Source: CAVSRC01 sp963798195 (lineage in GTDB: Bacteria; Pseudomonadota; Alphaproteobacteria; Rhizobiales; Kaistiaceae). From it: a stretch of DNA of 64,000 nucleotides. This document shows, piece by piece, positions 34,889 to 45,537 of this stretch. The position numbers and the translations under genes are program-made. The notes beneath the pieces were generated by a model, which ran no database searches, was not told where the DNA came from, and saw only the letters and a list, made by a program, of their open reading frames with translations. Where the stretch lies: NCBI GenBank assembly GCA_963798195.1, contig CAWCSF010000007.1, positions 81,874 to 145,873 of the forward strand, written 5' to 3'. Each line of letters starts with the position of its first letter. The stretch's first letter is position 1.

Positions 34889-35903
34889 ATGAAGCTTAGT
34901 CTGAAGACAGCGATTTGGGCCGCCGGCGCGCTTGCCGTCGCGGCTGTTGCGCCCGCCGTGGCGCAGAGCATGTGGAAGCCGACCAAGCCGATCACGATCA
35001 TCGTGCCGTGGGCGGCCGGCGGCTCCACCGACCAGGTGACCCGCATCGTCGCCGGCGAACTCGAGGCCGCTCTCGGCGGCACGGTCGTCGTGCAGAACCA
35101 GCCGGGCGCTTCCGGTTCGATCGGCAGCAAGGCCGCGCTCGACTCGCCACATGACGGCTACACGTTCACGGCCGGTGCCGCGCAGGATCTTGGCACGTAC
35201 GTCGTCCTCGACATGCTCGATACCAAGATCGAGGACTGGCACCTCTATCTCGACGTCGCCAACGTGGCGGTGGTCGGCGTCAACGCCGATGCGCCCTACA
35301 AGGACATGGGCGACTTCCTGAAGGCGATGAAGGACGCGCCGGACTCGGTGACGGTCGCGACCGCCGGCCTGAACTCGGGCGGTCACAATGCCATCGAGGC
35401 GATCAAGGCGATCGCCGGCGGCAACTACAAGCACGTCACTTATGACGGCGGTAACCCCGCGGTCATCGCGACCGTGTCGGGCGAGACCAAGGCCACCACG
35501 CAGCTCGCCGTCGAGCAGGCCGAGATGATCCGCGCCGGCAAGATCCGTCCGCTCGCGGTTCTCAACAGCGAGCCGCTCAACCTTCAGGGCTTCGGCGAAA
35601 TTCCGCCGATCACCAAATGGATCCCCGACTTCAAGGCGGCGCCGAACTACTTCGGCATCTTCGTGCCCAAGGGCACGCCGGATGAGGTGATCGCCGCGCT
35701 CGACAAGGCTTGGGCAGGAAAAGATCGCCAAGTCGAAGGCGCTCCAGGACTATGCCGAGGGCCGCGGTGCGGTCTTCGCGCCGTACTACGGCGAGGACGC
35801 GCAGAAGCGCGTGCAGCCGGCCATCCAGACCAACGCCTGGCTGCTCTTCGACGCCGGCAAGGCGAAGAAGGACCCGGGTACGGTCGGCATTCCGCGTCCC
35901 TAG
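34889..35903 (+). CDS. Tripartite tricarboxylate transporter binding protein (TctC-like), one apparent frameshift
   Basis: About 337 residues after repair. It has a signal peptide (ending AVAQS) and the TctC opening WKPTKPITIIVPWAAGGSTDQVTRIVA, then VVQNQPGASGSIGSKAALDSPHDGYT and NYFGIFVPKGTPDEVIAALDKAW. These are the family's ligand loops. The frame breaks near 35715, where an AAAA run would have to be AAA to resume GKIAKSKALQDYAEG. The family captures tricarboxylates, aromatic acids or other carboxylates in the periplasm. A GAGGGAG site lies before the ATG. The genes for TctB and TctA follow directly. Confidence 0.88.
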
Positions 35904-35918
35904 ACGCGGCGGTCAGAC

Positions 35919-36422
35919 ATGCGCGGCATGGTCAGGGCGGATTTCGTCACCTCGCTCTTCCTGATGGTTCTCGGGATCGGCGTCGTGGCGGAGTCCTGGC
36001 GCATGCCGCGCTACGTCGAATTCGGATCGAGTGTCTGGTCAGCGCCCGGCGTCACGCCGGGCCTGATCGGCATCGTCCTGGCGATACTGGGCGCGGTACT
36101 GTTCTTCCGGACGCGCCGCGCTCCGGCGGATACGGCGGGCGCGACCACCGCGGAAGGTGCGAGTTGGCCCCAGGCGGCAGTAGCCTTCGCTCTGTGCTTC
36201 GGCTTCGCGGCCATCCTGATCGGCCGCATCCCGTTCATGCTGTCGTCGTTCCTTTTCATGCTCGCTTTCATCCTGATCTTCGATTTTCTCGACAACCGTG
36301 AGGCCTATCGCGACAAGCTCCGGCTTATCCGCCGTGGCGCGACCGCGGCGGTTGTCTCCGGCGCGGCGGCCTGGGCGATCTCGACGATCTTTCAGGACGT
36401 CTTCTTCGTCCGCCTGCCTTGA
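35919..36422 (+). CDS. Tripartite tricarboxylate transporter small membrane subunit (TctB-like)
   Basis: A 167-residue membrane protein with four predicted helices (TSLFLMVLGIGVVAESW; GLIGIVLAILGAVLFF; AVAFALCFGFAAILIG; SSFLFMLAFILIFDFL) and a longer loop after the second. This size and topology fit TctB, the poorly conserved partner of TctA. It starts 15 bases after the tctC stop and lies 12 bases before tctA, so identification is strongly supported by position. Confidence 0.82.
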   Translation: MRGMVRADFVTSLFLMVLGIGVVAESWRMPRYVEFGSSVWSAPGVTPGLIGIVLAILGAVLFFRTRRAPADTAGATTAEGASWPQAAVAFALCFGFAAILIGRIPFMLSSFLFMLAFILIFDFLDNREAYRDKLRLIRRGATAAVVSGAAAWAISTIFQDVFFVRLP

Positions 36423-36434
36423 GGTCTCGCTGAC

Positions 36435-37971
36435 GTGTCCGGCCTTGGTTTTTTCCTGAACGCGCTCGTCGACTTCCTCACAAGTCCGACGCTGCTCTTC
36501 GATATCGCCTGGGCGACGCTGCTCGGCATCGTCGTCGGCGCGCTTCCGGGGCTGACCGCGACGCTGGGCATCGCTCTGCTCACCACGCTGACCTTCCGCA
36601 TGGACGGCACCGAGGCGATCCTCATCCTCATCTGCATGTATGTCGGCGCCATCTACGGCGGCTCGCGCTCGGCAATCCTGCTCAACATCCCGGGCACGCC
36701 GGCGAATGCCGCCACCGCGCTCGACGGGTTTCCGCTGGCCCGCGCCGGGCAGGGCGGCCGCGCCATGGGCATCGCCACCACTGGCTCGTTCCTCGGCGGC
36801 ATGATCGGCATGGTCGCGCTGGCGGTGGTCGCGCCGGTGCTCGGCGACTTCGCGCTTGTCCTTCGGCTCCTACGAATTCTTCTGGCTGGCGCTCTTCGGC
36901 GTGCTCATCGCCGGCCAGATCACCACCTCCGGCGACTCGCTGAAGGGCTGGATCGCCGGCTTCCTCGGCCTGCTCTTCGCCATGGTCGGGCAGGAGGGCA
37001 TCCAGTCCTACCAGCGCTTCACCTTTGGCTCGACCGACCTTGCCGGCGGCATCGGTCTGTTGCCGGCATTGGTCGGTGCCTTCGGCTTCGCCGAGGTGCT
37101 GATCGTGATGAAGTCGCGTGCCTTCGAGGCGATCCGCGATGCCTCCGATCGCGTCCTGCCGCGCTTCGCCGATATCTGGAACTACAAGCGCACCATCGTG
37201 CGGTCGGGCCTGATCGGTACGTTCATGGGGCTGCTGCCAGGCGTCGGCGAGGACATGGGCGCGTGGATGTCCTACGCCGCTGCGAAGCGCGCCAGCCGCG
37301 AGAAAGAGAAGTACGGCAAGGGTTCGATCGAGGGCCTGATGGCGGCCGAAGCCGGCAACAACGCCGCCGTCCCCGGCGCCATCATTCCGGTTCTGACGCT
37401 GGCCGTTCCCGGCTCGGCGCCGGCGGCCGTTTTGCTCGCCGCGATGTTCATTCACGGCATCCGGCCGGGCCCGATGATCATGATCGAGTTCCCGGCCTTC
37501 GTCTTCCAGGTGGTCGCCATGGTGTTCGTCGCGACCATCGCCATGCTGATCCTCGGCCTGCTGCTGACGCGGCCGCTGCTGAAAGTGCTGTCGGTGCCGC
37601 GCGCCTACCTCATGCCGGTCATCTTCACGCTGTGCGCCATCGGCTCCTACGCCATCGCCGGGCGCATCTTCGACATCTACGTCATGCTCGGCTTCGGCGT
37701 GCTCGGCCTGATCATGCGCGAGATGGATTATCCGATGGCGCCGCTGGTGCTGGGCATCGTACTCGGCGACTTGCTCGACAAGAGCTTCCGCCGCGGCATG
37801 ACCCTGTCGGACGGCAACTTCATCGACTTTGTCAGCCGCCCGATCTCGATCGTGCTCGCCATCGCCTGCGTCTCGATGCTGCTGGCGGCGATCCCGCCGG
37901 TCCGCCGGCGTATCGGCGCCGTGGTCGGACGCCTGCCGTTCATGAGATCGCGCGAGCCCGAGTCCGGCTGA
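36435..37971 (+). CDS. Tripartite tricarboxylate transporter large permease (TctA-like), one apparent frameshift
   Basis: About 511 residues after repair with about ten to twelve helices. The TctA signatures GIVVGALPGLTATLGIALL and YGGSRSAILLNIPGTPANAATALDGFPLA are in the N-terminal half. A second inverted-repeat-like half has GTFMGLLPGVGEDMGAW and GLMAAEAGNNAAVPGAIIPVLTLAVPGSAPAA. The frame breaks near 36857, where a CC must be C to resume FGSYEFFWLALFG. The start is GTG. The stop forms TGATG with the next gene. Together with TctC and TctB it forms a secondary, ion-coupled uptake system for a carboxylate. Confidence 0.9.
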
Positions 37972-38803
37972 TGCGCGTTTCCCTCTGCAACGAGGTCGTG
38001 CGCGACCTTCCCATCGCGCAGCAGGCCGCGTTCGCCGCCGCGCTCGGCTACGACGGGCTGGAGATCGCGCCCTTCACGCTGGACGCTGAGAAGCCGCACG
38101 CACCGGGCGCCGAGACGATCGCTCAGGTGCGCCGCGCCGCCGGCGACGCTGGAATCGTCGTCTCCGGCCTGCACTGGCTGCTGGTCGCGCCGGCCGGCTT
38201 GTCCATCACCAGCGCGGACAGGGCGGTACAGGACAAGACGCGCGAAGTCATGCGCGGCCTCGTCGATCTTTGCGCTGAGCTTGGTGGCGCCTACCTCGTC
38301 CATGGCTCGCCCGCCCAGCGCCAGCTGGCACCGGGCGACGAGGCCGAGGGGCGCAAGCGCGGCCTCGATTTCTTCGCCGACGCCGCCCGTCGCGCCGAGC
38401 CGGCCGGCGTCACCTACATTCTCGAGCCGCTGTCGCCGGACCAGACGAACTACGTCACCACCGTCGCCGAAGCGTCGGACATCGTCCGCCGAGATCGCAT
38501 CGCCGGCCTTCCGCACCATGATCGATTGCTCCGCGGCCGGCACCAACGAGGTCGAACCCATCCCCGATCTGCTCCGGCAAGCATCTCCCCGGCGGTCTCG
38601 TCACCCACGTCCACTTCAACGATCCGAACCGGCGCGGGCCGGGGCAGGGCGATCTCGATTTCGCGCCCATCGTGCAGGCGCTGACCGACCTGTCCTACGA
38701 CGGCTGGATCGGCGTCGAGCCGTTCGACTACGTGCCCGACGGTCCCGCCGCCGCCGCCCGCGCCATCGGCTACATCGCCGGCCTGCGAGCGGCCGCGCGA
38801 TGA
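37971..38803 (+). CDS. Sugar phosphate isomerase/epimerase-family protein (xylose isomerase-like TIM barrel), two apparent frameshifts
   Basis: About 276 residues after repair of the AP-endonuclease-2/xylose-isomerase-like fold (MRVSLCNEVV, FAAALGYDGLEIAPF, GIVVSGLHWLL, GGAYLVHGSPAQR, VTYILEPLSP, HVHFNDPN, YDGWIGVEPFDY). The conserved Glu, His and Asp positions fit the metal site of this fold. The frame breaks near 38488 and 38575. In both places removal of one C restores REIASPAFRTMID and GKHLPGGLVTHVH. The family isomerises or epimerises keto and aldo sugars or inosose-like compounds. It is coupled to tctA (TGATG) and to the next enolase-superfamily gene (ATGA). Confidence 0.8.
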
Positions 38804-40198
38804 CCCCGCGCCTGCGCGTCCGCGAACTCCGCCTCTTCGAGCGGAACGTCCGGCTTCGCATTCCGTTCGGCTTCGGCCGCAACATCCTCACCGAGTCGCC
38901 GCAGGTCTTCGTCCGCGCCGAGGTCGATATGGACGGCACGCGCGCGGTCGGTCAGTCGGCCGAACTGCTGGCGCCGAAGTGGTTCGACAAGGACCCGGCG
39001 CTCAGCAACGAGCAGAACTTCGACCAGTTGCGCCGCTCGTTGCGGAACGCTGCGCGGCTCTATCTCGCCCACGACGATGCGGCGCCGGCGTTCGCCCTGC
39101 ATGCCGCCGTCATGCCCGAGCAGTATGCGCAGGCCGCGGCGGAAAGCCTGAACGGACTGATCGCGAGCTACGGCATGGCGCTGATCGATCGGGCCGTGCT
39201 CGACGCACTCTGCCGCGCACGCAGCGTCTCCGTATTCGCAGCCGTGCGGGAGAATCTCCCGGGAATGACGACGGACCTGACGCCAGAACTCGACGGTCGG
39301 GCGCTCGAAAGCTTTCTCGCCGCCCGCACGTTGCCGCCGGCCATCTCGGCGCGCCACACGGTCGGCATGGTCGACCCGCTCACCGATGCCGATGTGGCAA
39401 GGCCGCTCAACGACGGCCTGCCGGAGAGTCTGGAGGCGGTCATCGCCACCTATGGCAACCGCTATTTCAAGATCAAGGTCGGCGCCGACATCGACGCCAG
39501 CGTGGATCGCCTTATCCGCATCGCGGCACTGCTGGATCGTGCCGACGTGCCGTATTGCGCCACGCTCGATGGGAACGAGCAGTTCGCCGATATCGGCGCG
39601 GTCGCGGCGCTGTTCGAGCGGATCGCGGCGACGCCCGCGCTGGCGCGACTCTGGTCATCCACGCTCTTCGTCGAGCAGCCGATCGGGCGCGAGCGGGCGC
39701 TCGCCGCGCCCGTCCACGGCGGTCGCGCAGCGCAAACCGCTGGTCATCGACGAGTCCGATGCGGGTCTCGATGCCTTTCCGCGCGCGCGGGAACTCGGCT
39801 ACGCCGGCGTCTCCGCCAAGTCCTGCAAGGGCGTCTATCGCGCGCTGCTCAATGCCGCCCGTGCCAGCGCGTGGAACAGCGCCGAGGCGCCGTGCTTCAT
39901 CACGGCGGAAGACCTGACCACCCAGCCCGGAGTGTGTCTCCAGCAGAGCCTGGCAATTGCCGCGCTGGTCGGCGCGACCCACGCCGAACTCAACGGCCAC
40001 CATTATGTCGGCGGCTTCCCCGGCGCGCCGGCGGAAGAGCAGGCGCGGTTCGCCCAGGCTCATGCGGATCTCTACGAGACGGGGGAATCCGGCGCCCGCC
40101 TGCGCATCCGCGATGGACGGATCGCGATCGCGTCGCTCGATGCCGCCGGCTTTGCCACGGCCTGCCAGCCGGCCTGGGACAGCATGCGGGAGATCTAG
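38800..40198 (+). CDS. Enolase-superfamily enzyme, KxK-type, one apparent frameshift
   Basis: About 465 residues after repair. The barrel contains FKIKVG (KxK-type catalytic Lys), LDGNEQ (first metal ligand Asp), FVEQPI (Glu), IDESD (Asp-Glu-Ser) and a Lys-bearing SAKSCKGVYRALLNA strand, an arrangement seen in the muconate-lactonizing/dipeptide-epimerase branch. The protein is longer than usual because of an N-terminal extension. The frame breaks near 39715, where a CC must be C to restore APVTAVAQRKPLVIDESD. It closes the tct operon and is coupled to the preceding gene by ATGA. Its stop overlaps that of the convergent rhomboid gene by four bases. The substrate is unknown. Confidence 0.78.
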
Positions 40199-41082
40199 CC
40201 GCCCGCGACGATCGCCGCGGCCCATGCGCCGAACAGCAGCACCACGGTCGCGATGCCGCCGATCACGTCGGTGCGGGCGGATGGTTTCGGGCGGATGCTC
40301 GCGAGCGCGAGGCCGAGGATGCCGCCGGCCACCAGTCCGGCGATGTGCGCGCCGACATCCACGTTGTCGCCTTCCACGCCAAGCAGCGCCAGCAGCATGA
40401 CGGCGGAAGCCAGCGGCGCCCATCGCCGCAGCCCCGTCCGCTTCAGCCGTTGTCTGAACGCCAGCACCGCCAGCAGGCCGACCGCGCCGAAGATCGCGGT
40501 CGATGCGCCGATCGCGTCATGCCCCGCGCCCTGAACCACCGAGTTGAGCACGTTGCCGAAAATGCCGGCGAGCAGGATCAGCAGCCAGGCCATGCCGCTC
40601 CCCAGGCGCTCGCCGAGGAAGAAGCCGAACAGGCTGCCGGCCACGAGGTTGCTCAGGATGTGACCGGCGTTGGCGTGCAGCGTCAGCGCGGTCACCGCCC
40701 GCCACAATTGTCCGTTCACAATCAGTCCCGCCTGGGCGTCGCCGATGCCGTACCAGTCGATCCCGAAGCTGTCCCCGTTCGCCATTCCGTTGAAGAGCAG
40801 GAGCACGATCCAGTAGAGCAGCACGCCGGTCAGCGCATTGCGCACCGTGGCCGGCCGTTTCTCCGGCGGCGGCGGCGGACGGTTGGCGGCGGCGTATTCG
40901 GCGAGTTCCCATTCCGCCTTCAACACGTTCCCGGCCGCCACGCGAATGCTGACGCCCTGCGCGTCGCGCACCAGTTGGCAATCGATACCCGCCGCGACGA
41001 GCACCAGCGCCAGTTGGTCGGCTTCCCGGCCGGAGCCGAATTGGCCGACCGATACCCAGGTCTCGCTCTCGTCCAGGGACAA
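40195..41082 (-). CDS. Rhomboid-family intramembrane serine protease
   Basis: A 295-residue membrane protein. After a soluble N-terminal region (about 80 residues, proline-rich near PPPPPEKRPA) come about seven helices. Rhomboid features are the loop stretch NGQLWRAVTALTLHANAGHILSN with the conserved His-x(3)-His-x(3)-Asn, the catalytic Ser in GASTAIFG, and the catalytic His in DVGAHIAGLVAGG. It cleaves membrane proteins within the bilayer. The start codon is TTG at 41082 with GGAGAGG about nine bases upstream. It is not obviously linked to the metabolic genes. Confidence 0.88.
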   Translation of the reverse strand: MSLDESETWVSVGQFGSGREADQLALVLVAAGIDCQLVRDAQGVSIRVAAGNVLKAEWELAEYAAANRPPPPPEKRPATVRNALTGVLLYWIVLLLFNGMANGDSFGIDWYGIGDAQAGLIVNGQLWRAVTALTLHANAGHILSNLVAGSLFGFFLGERLGSGMAWLLILLAGIFGNVLNSVVQGAGHDAIGASTAIFGAVGLLAVLAFRQRLKRTGLRRWAPLASAVMLLALLGVEGDNVDVGAHIAGLVAGGILGLALASIRPKPSARTDVIGGIATVVLLFGAWAAAIVAGG

Positions 41083-41337
41083 TGGCTTGCGCCTCTCCAG
41101 TCTCGCGTCCTTCCAGATAGGTGGACCCGGGCCGGAATCCGAGCCGTATCCGGCAAATTCAACGCCGGCCCGGGCTGGGAATGGCCGGCAACCGCGATTC
41201 TACCCCTTCCGCTTTCGAAGGGTCTGGCCCGATCTGCCTGCTTGTGGCCGGCCGGAAAGCCGAAACCGAGTGGCCCTATCTGACCGGCGCTTCGTTTGGC
41301 TATGGTCGGCGCGGCGATACCGCCGACGGGGCCGGCA

Positions 41338-42322
41338 ATGAACCTCAGGCAGCTCGAATATTTCCTCGCGGTGGCGAAAGCGCGCAGCATGACGCTGGCT
41401 GCCGCCGATCTCGGCGTCGCCCAGCCGACCCTCACCAAGAGTATCCAGGCGCTGGAGGAAGAGCTTGGCGTCAGCCTCTTCCGTCGCCAGCCGCGCGGGG
41501 TCGAACTGACCGAGCCGGGCGCCAGCCTGCTCCGCCATGCCGAGACGGTGAACGTCCAGATGCGCGATGCCGTCCGCGAGATCGAATCGCTGCGCGGCGG
41601 CACGTCGGGAACGGTAGCCATCGGCGCCGGCCCCGCCTGGCTGCGGCGCCACCTGCCGCTCGCCGTGGCGCGCACGCTCAATCGCAATCCGGCCATGCGC
41701 GTCCGCGTCGAGGGCGGGTTCGACGACATCCTGCTGCGCGCGCTTCGCCGGGGCGAGGTCGATTTCGTCGTCGCCGAGCTGCCGACGCCGGAGACCGCGC
41801 GCGATCTCAGCCTTACGCCGCTCACGTCGGATTCGCTGGGCGTCGCCTGCCGCCGCGCCCATCCGCTGACGCGCCGCCGCCGCGTGCCAGCTATCGCACC
41901 TGCTGGAATATCCGTGGGCCATGCCGCCGCAATCGACCAAGACGCAGACGCGCCTCCGCGCGCTCTTCATCGCGGCCGAGTTGCCGCCGCCTGAAACGGT
42001 GGTCGAGTCGGAATCGATGGCGTTCCTGATCCAGACCGTTCTGCATTCGGACAGTCTCAGCTTCACCGTCTCCACCACCCTCGACATGCCCGAGAGCCGG
42101 GGTCTGACGATGCTCAAGGTCGCCGCATTGGCGTCCGAGCGGAAGGCGGGCGTCATCACGCGCAAGGATGGCTGGCTCTCGCCCGCTGCCCAGGCGATCG
42201 TCGCCGAACTCAAGGCGCATCTGCGCGCTGGAGCCGACCAACTGAGACGCTCTTCCACGGCGGCCGCAGCTTGGTATCACATAAATTCTAGCTATCGCAA
42301 GCTGCATCCTTATTATTTGTAG
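41338..42322 (+). CDS. LysR-family transcriptional regulator, one apparent frameshift
   Basis: About 327 residues after repair. The N-terminal winged helix-turn-helix is textbook (MNLRQLEYFLAVAKARSMTL, AADLGVAQPTLTKSIQALEEELG, LFRRQPRGVELTEPG). The effector domain follows (FDDILLRALRRGEVDFVVAELP, SDSLGVACRRAHPL). The frame breaks near 41890, where a CC must be C to resume QLSHLLEYPWAMPPQ. It is followed 60 bases later by the CUT1 transporter operon, which it may control. The C-terminal 20 residues (after AGADQLRR) do not look like the family. Confidence 0.82.
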
Positions 42323-42382
42323 GAATGTCGACGCGCGTGCCATTTTCTACTCGCCGCTGAAAAAATCGTCGGGAGGAAAAAG

Positions 42383-43729
42383 ATGATCAGCAGGAATGGT
42401 CTGACGCGCCGTGGCGCGATTGCCGGCATCGGCGCCGCCGCCCTTGCCACGAAGGTTCCCTACACCTGGGCGGCATCGGCCGCGCCGATCACCATCGTCA
42501 TCAACCAGTCGCCCTGGTTCGACAGCTTCCGCAAGACGGTGGAGCTTTACGAGCAGGAGAGTGGCAACAAGGTCAATCTCGACGTCAATCCGTTTGCCGG
42601 CTCGCTTGAGAAGCAGCGCAATTCGGTCCGCGCGAGCAGCGGCGACTACGACATTCTGATCATGAATTCGGGCTGGTTCGCCGAGATGTATTTCGGCGGC
42701 TTCGTCACGGCCGTCAGCGACATCGATCCGAGCTTCAAGCTCGATCCGGATCTCTTCACCCTCGGCGATACGATCTATTTCGATCCCGACAAGAAGACCA
42801 TGACGCCGTCGGGCAAGCTGATGTCGGTGCCGATCCAGCCGAACATCCCGATGCTGTTCTACCGGGGCGATCTCTACAAGGAGAAGGGGCTGAAGCCGGT
42901 CGAAACCTTCGCCGACCTCCTCGCCAACGCCAAGGCGCTGCACAATCCGCCCAGCATGTACGGCATGGTCCAGCGCGGCGCCCGCGGTCCCAACACGGTG
43001 TCTTACGACTTCTATCCCTACCTGTTCGGCATGGGCGGCGCTGTCTTCAAGGATCAGACGGCCGGCGACTATTCCATCGTCCTGAACAACGACAAGGGCA
43101 AGGAAGCGCTCGACTACTATCTGCAGCTCGCCAAGGAGGCCGGCCATCCGAAGACCGCCTCGCTCGATCAGGCCGAAATCATCCAGGCGCTGGTCACCGG
43201 TCATGCCGCCCACGCCAGCATCGTGATCGCCGCGTGGTCGCAGATGGACGACCCCAACAAGTCGGTCGTCGTCGACAAGATGGAGTTTGCGCCGACCCCG
43301 CACGCGCCTGGCCTGCCGCCGGGACCGGCGCTCGGCCACTGGCTCGGCGGCATCGCCCACAACGTGCCGGACGATCGCAAGCGCGGTGCGGTGGAGTTCT
43401 TCCGCTGGTTCCAGACCAAGGATGCCCAGCTCGCCAATGCCAAGGCCGGCGGCATTCCGCTCAACGCTTCGGTCTACAACGAGCCGATGGCCGAGGAGCG
43501 CCAGTTCCGCTGGATGAAGCCGCTCGCGGCCGCCCTGCCGCACGCGATCAATCCTTACGCGTTCCCGGAGGCGAGCGAGGTCATCTCCGTTCTCGAACTC
43601 GGCCTCAACCGGGCGATCGCCGGCGAAATCACCTCCGCCGACGCGCTCAACAGCATGTCGGACGACATCCACAAGGTGATGGAGAAGTACAAGTACAAGA
43701 CTGGCGAACTGCCGCCGCTGAAGACCTGA
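42383..43729 (+). CDS. Extracellular sugar-binding protein, family 1 (CUT1)
   Basis: A 448-residue family 1 solute-binding protein with a twin-arginine-like signal (LTRRGAIAGIGAAALATKV, cleaved near AASA). Mature features are VELYEQESGNKVNLDVNPF, MNSGWFAEMYFGGFVTAV, LFYRGDLYKEKGLKPVETF and GIPLNASVYNEP. It binds a carbohydrate or polyol and passes it to the two permeases encoded next. Translation begins at the ATG at 42383 after an AGGAAAAAG site. The following permease gene starts 12 bases after its stop, and no hairpin separates them. Confidence 0.88.
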   Translation: MISRNGLTRRGAIAGIGAAALATKVPYTWAASAAPITIVINQSPWFDSFRKTVELYEQESGNKVNLDVNPFAGSLEKQRNSVRASSGDYDILIMNSGWFAEMYFGGFVTAVSDIDPSFKLDPDLFTLGDTIYFDPDKKTMTPSGKLMSVPIQPNIPMLFYRGDLYKEKGLKPVETFADLLANAKALHNPPSMYGMVQRGARGPNTVSYDFYPYLFGMGGAVFKDQTAGDYSIVLNNDKGKEALDYYLQLAKEAGHPKTASLDQAEIIQALVTGHAAHASIVIAAWSQMDDPNKSVVVDKMEFAPTPHAPGLPPGPALGHWLGGIAHNVPDDRKRGAVEFFRWFQTKDAQLANAKAGGIPLNASVYNEPMAEERQFRWMKPLAAALPHAINPYAFPEASEVISVLELGLNRAIAGEITSADALNSMSDDIHKVMEKYKYKTGELPPLKT

Positions 43730-43740
43730 CGGCAGCGGCG

Positions 43741-44680
43741 ATGAGCGTGTCCTCGCTCCCCGCCGGAGCCACGGCCGGGAGCGCGACGGTGAGGGCACAG
43801 GTCGCCATGGACGACGATCGCATCTGGCGCTGGGCCGCTTTCGGCCCGGCGCTGGCCCTGATGGTCGCCATGAGCGCCCTGCCGCTCGCCAACCTGTTCC
43901 TCACCAGCTTCTACGATGTCGCCTGGTCGGGCGGCACGGCGCAGTGGACTCCGGTCGGGTTCGCCCACTATGGCGAGCTGTTCTCGGACACGCTGGTTCG
44001 CGCCGGGCTGACCAACACGACCGTCTTCGCGCTTGGGGCGGTCGCGGGCCAGATGGTGCTGGGCTTCTTCCTGGCGCTGCTCGTCAGCCGCATCGATCGC
44101 GGTCGCGTATTCTTCCGGGCGGTGTTCATCCTGCCCATCCTGATCCCCGGCATCGTCATCGGCGCGATCTGGAAGCTGATGCTCAATTTCGATTTCGGGT
44201 TGGCGAACCAGACACTCGGACTGATCGGCCTCGGCCCGTTCGACTGGCTCGGCGATTCTTCTACTGCGCTCCTGTCGGTCATCATGGTCGACATCTGGCA
44301 CTGGACGCCGTTCTGCTTCCTGCTCTTTCTCGCCGGAATCGAGTCGCTGCCGCGCGACGTTTTCGAAGCGGCGAAGATCGACGGGGCGTCGGCGTGGCAG
44401 GAGCTCCGCCTCGTCACCCTGCCCGCTGATGATGCCCACGATACTGGTCACCTTCGCGTTCCGCCTGGTGCTCGCCTTCAAGGTCTTCGACGAGGTCTAC
44501 CTGCTCACCAGCGGCGGCCCCGGCACGTCTACCGAAGTGATCAGCTTCACGCTCTATCAGCGCTTCTTTACCGAGGACCGCGTCGGCTATGGCGCCGCCA
44601 TGTCGATCGCCGTCATCTTCCTGGTGTCGCTGCTCCTGGTTGCCGCCCTGTCGGCGCGCCGCGCCGGGAGGACGGCATGA
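43741..44680 (+). CDS. Sugar ABC transporter permease, UgpA/MalF-like, one apparent frameshift
   Basis: About 312 residues after repair with six helices. The ATPase-contact EAA motif is EAAKIDGASAWQELRLVTLP, and the typical C-terminus contains FKVFDEVYLLTSGGPGTSTEVISF. The frame breaks near 44425, where a CCC must be CC to resume LPLMMPTILVTFAFR. It forms the channel with the second permease, whose ATG overlaps its stop as ATGA. No ATPase gene is present in this operon. Confidence 0.87.
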
Positions 44681-45510
44681 ACGTCGCGCGCGCCGCCCGC
44701 ACCGCGTTGCCGGTCTACGCCGTGTTGACCGTCGCCGCGGCGGTCGTCATCGCGCCGGTGCTCTGGGTCGCCGCCGCCGGCTTCCGCACGCAGATTTCGC
44801 TGCTCATCGGCGAGTTCTTCTTCACGCCGGTGCTGATGAATTTCAACGAGGTGTTGTTCTCGAAGACCTCGGATTTCCTGCTCAACTACCGCAATTCGCT
44901 GATCGTCGGCGTTCTGTCGACGGTGCTTTGCCTGACGGTGGCGACGCTCGCCGCCTGGTCGCTCGATCGCATGAACTGGCCGCGCTGGGTGGTCCACGTC
45001 TTCCTCGGCTGGGCGTTGGTCTTCAACATGATCCCGCCGATCGCGCTCGCCAGCGCATGGTACACGATGGAACGCACGGTCGGCCTCGACAACACGTTCA
45101 CCGGCCTCGTCCTCGCGCACGCCACGCTCAACCTGCCGATGGCGGTCTGGCTGATGGGCGTCTTCGTGCGGGATGTGCCCGGCGAACTTGTCGAGGCGGC
45201 GCGCATCGACGGTTGTTCGTCGCCGGTTCTGTTCTGGAACGTGGTGCTGCCGATCATCACGCCGGGCCTCGCGGCGACCACGGTGCTCTGTTTCATCTTC
45301 AGTTGGAACGAGTTCGCCGTAGCCCTCAATCTTACCATGAAGCAGACCGCCACCGTGCCGGTGGCGATCGCCAAATTCGCGCAGGATTTCGAGATCCAGT
45401 ACACGCAGATGGCGGCGAGCGCCGCGCTGTCGATCCTGCCTGCGCTCGTGCTGCTGCTGATCGGCCAGCGCTACATCGTGAAGGGATTGACGACCGGCGC
45501 CATCAAATAG
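44677..45510 (+). CDS. Sugar ABC transporter permease, UgpE/MalG-like
   Basis: A 277-residue permease with six helices. The EAA loop is EAARIDGCSSPVLFWNVVLP, and FSWNEFAVALNL follows as in MalG-type proteins. It pairs with the preceding permease. The frame is complete. It is followed 27 bases later by the sulfatase gene, so the importer and the sulfatase probably share a transcript. Confidence 0.9.
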   Translation: MNVARAARTALPVYAVLTVAAAVVIAPVLWVAAAGFRTQISLLIGEFFFTPVLMNFNEVLFSKTSDFLLNYRNSLIVGVLSTVLCLTVATLAAWSLDRMNWPRWVVHVFLGWALVFNMIPPIALASAWYTMERTVGLDNTFTGLVLAHATLNLPMAVWLMGVFVRDVPGELVEAARIDGCSSPVLFWNVVLPIITPGLAATTVLCFIFSWNEFAVALNLTMKQTATVPVAIAKFAQDFEIQYTQMAASAALSILPALVLLLIGQRYIVKGLTTGAIK

Positions 45511-45537
45511 GCGCGCTCCAATCGGGATGCATTTCTC

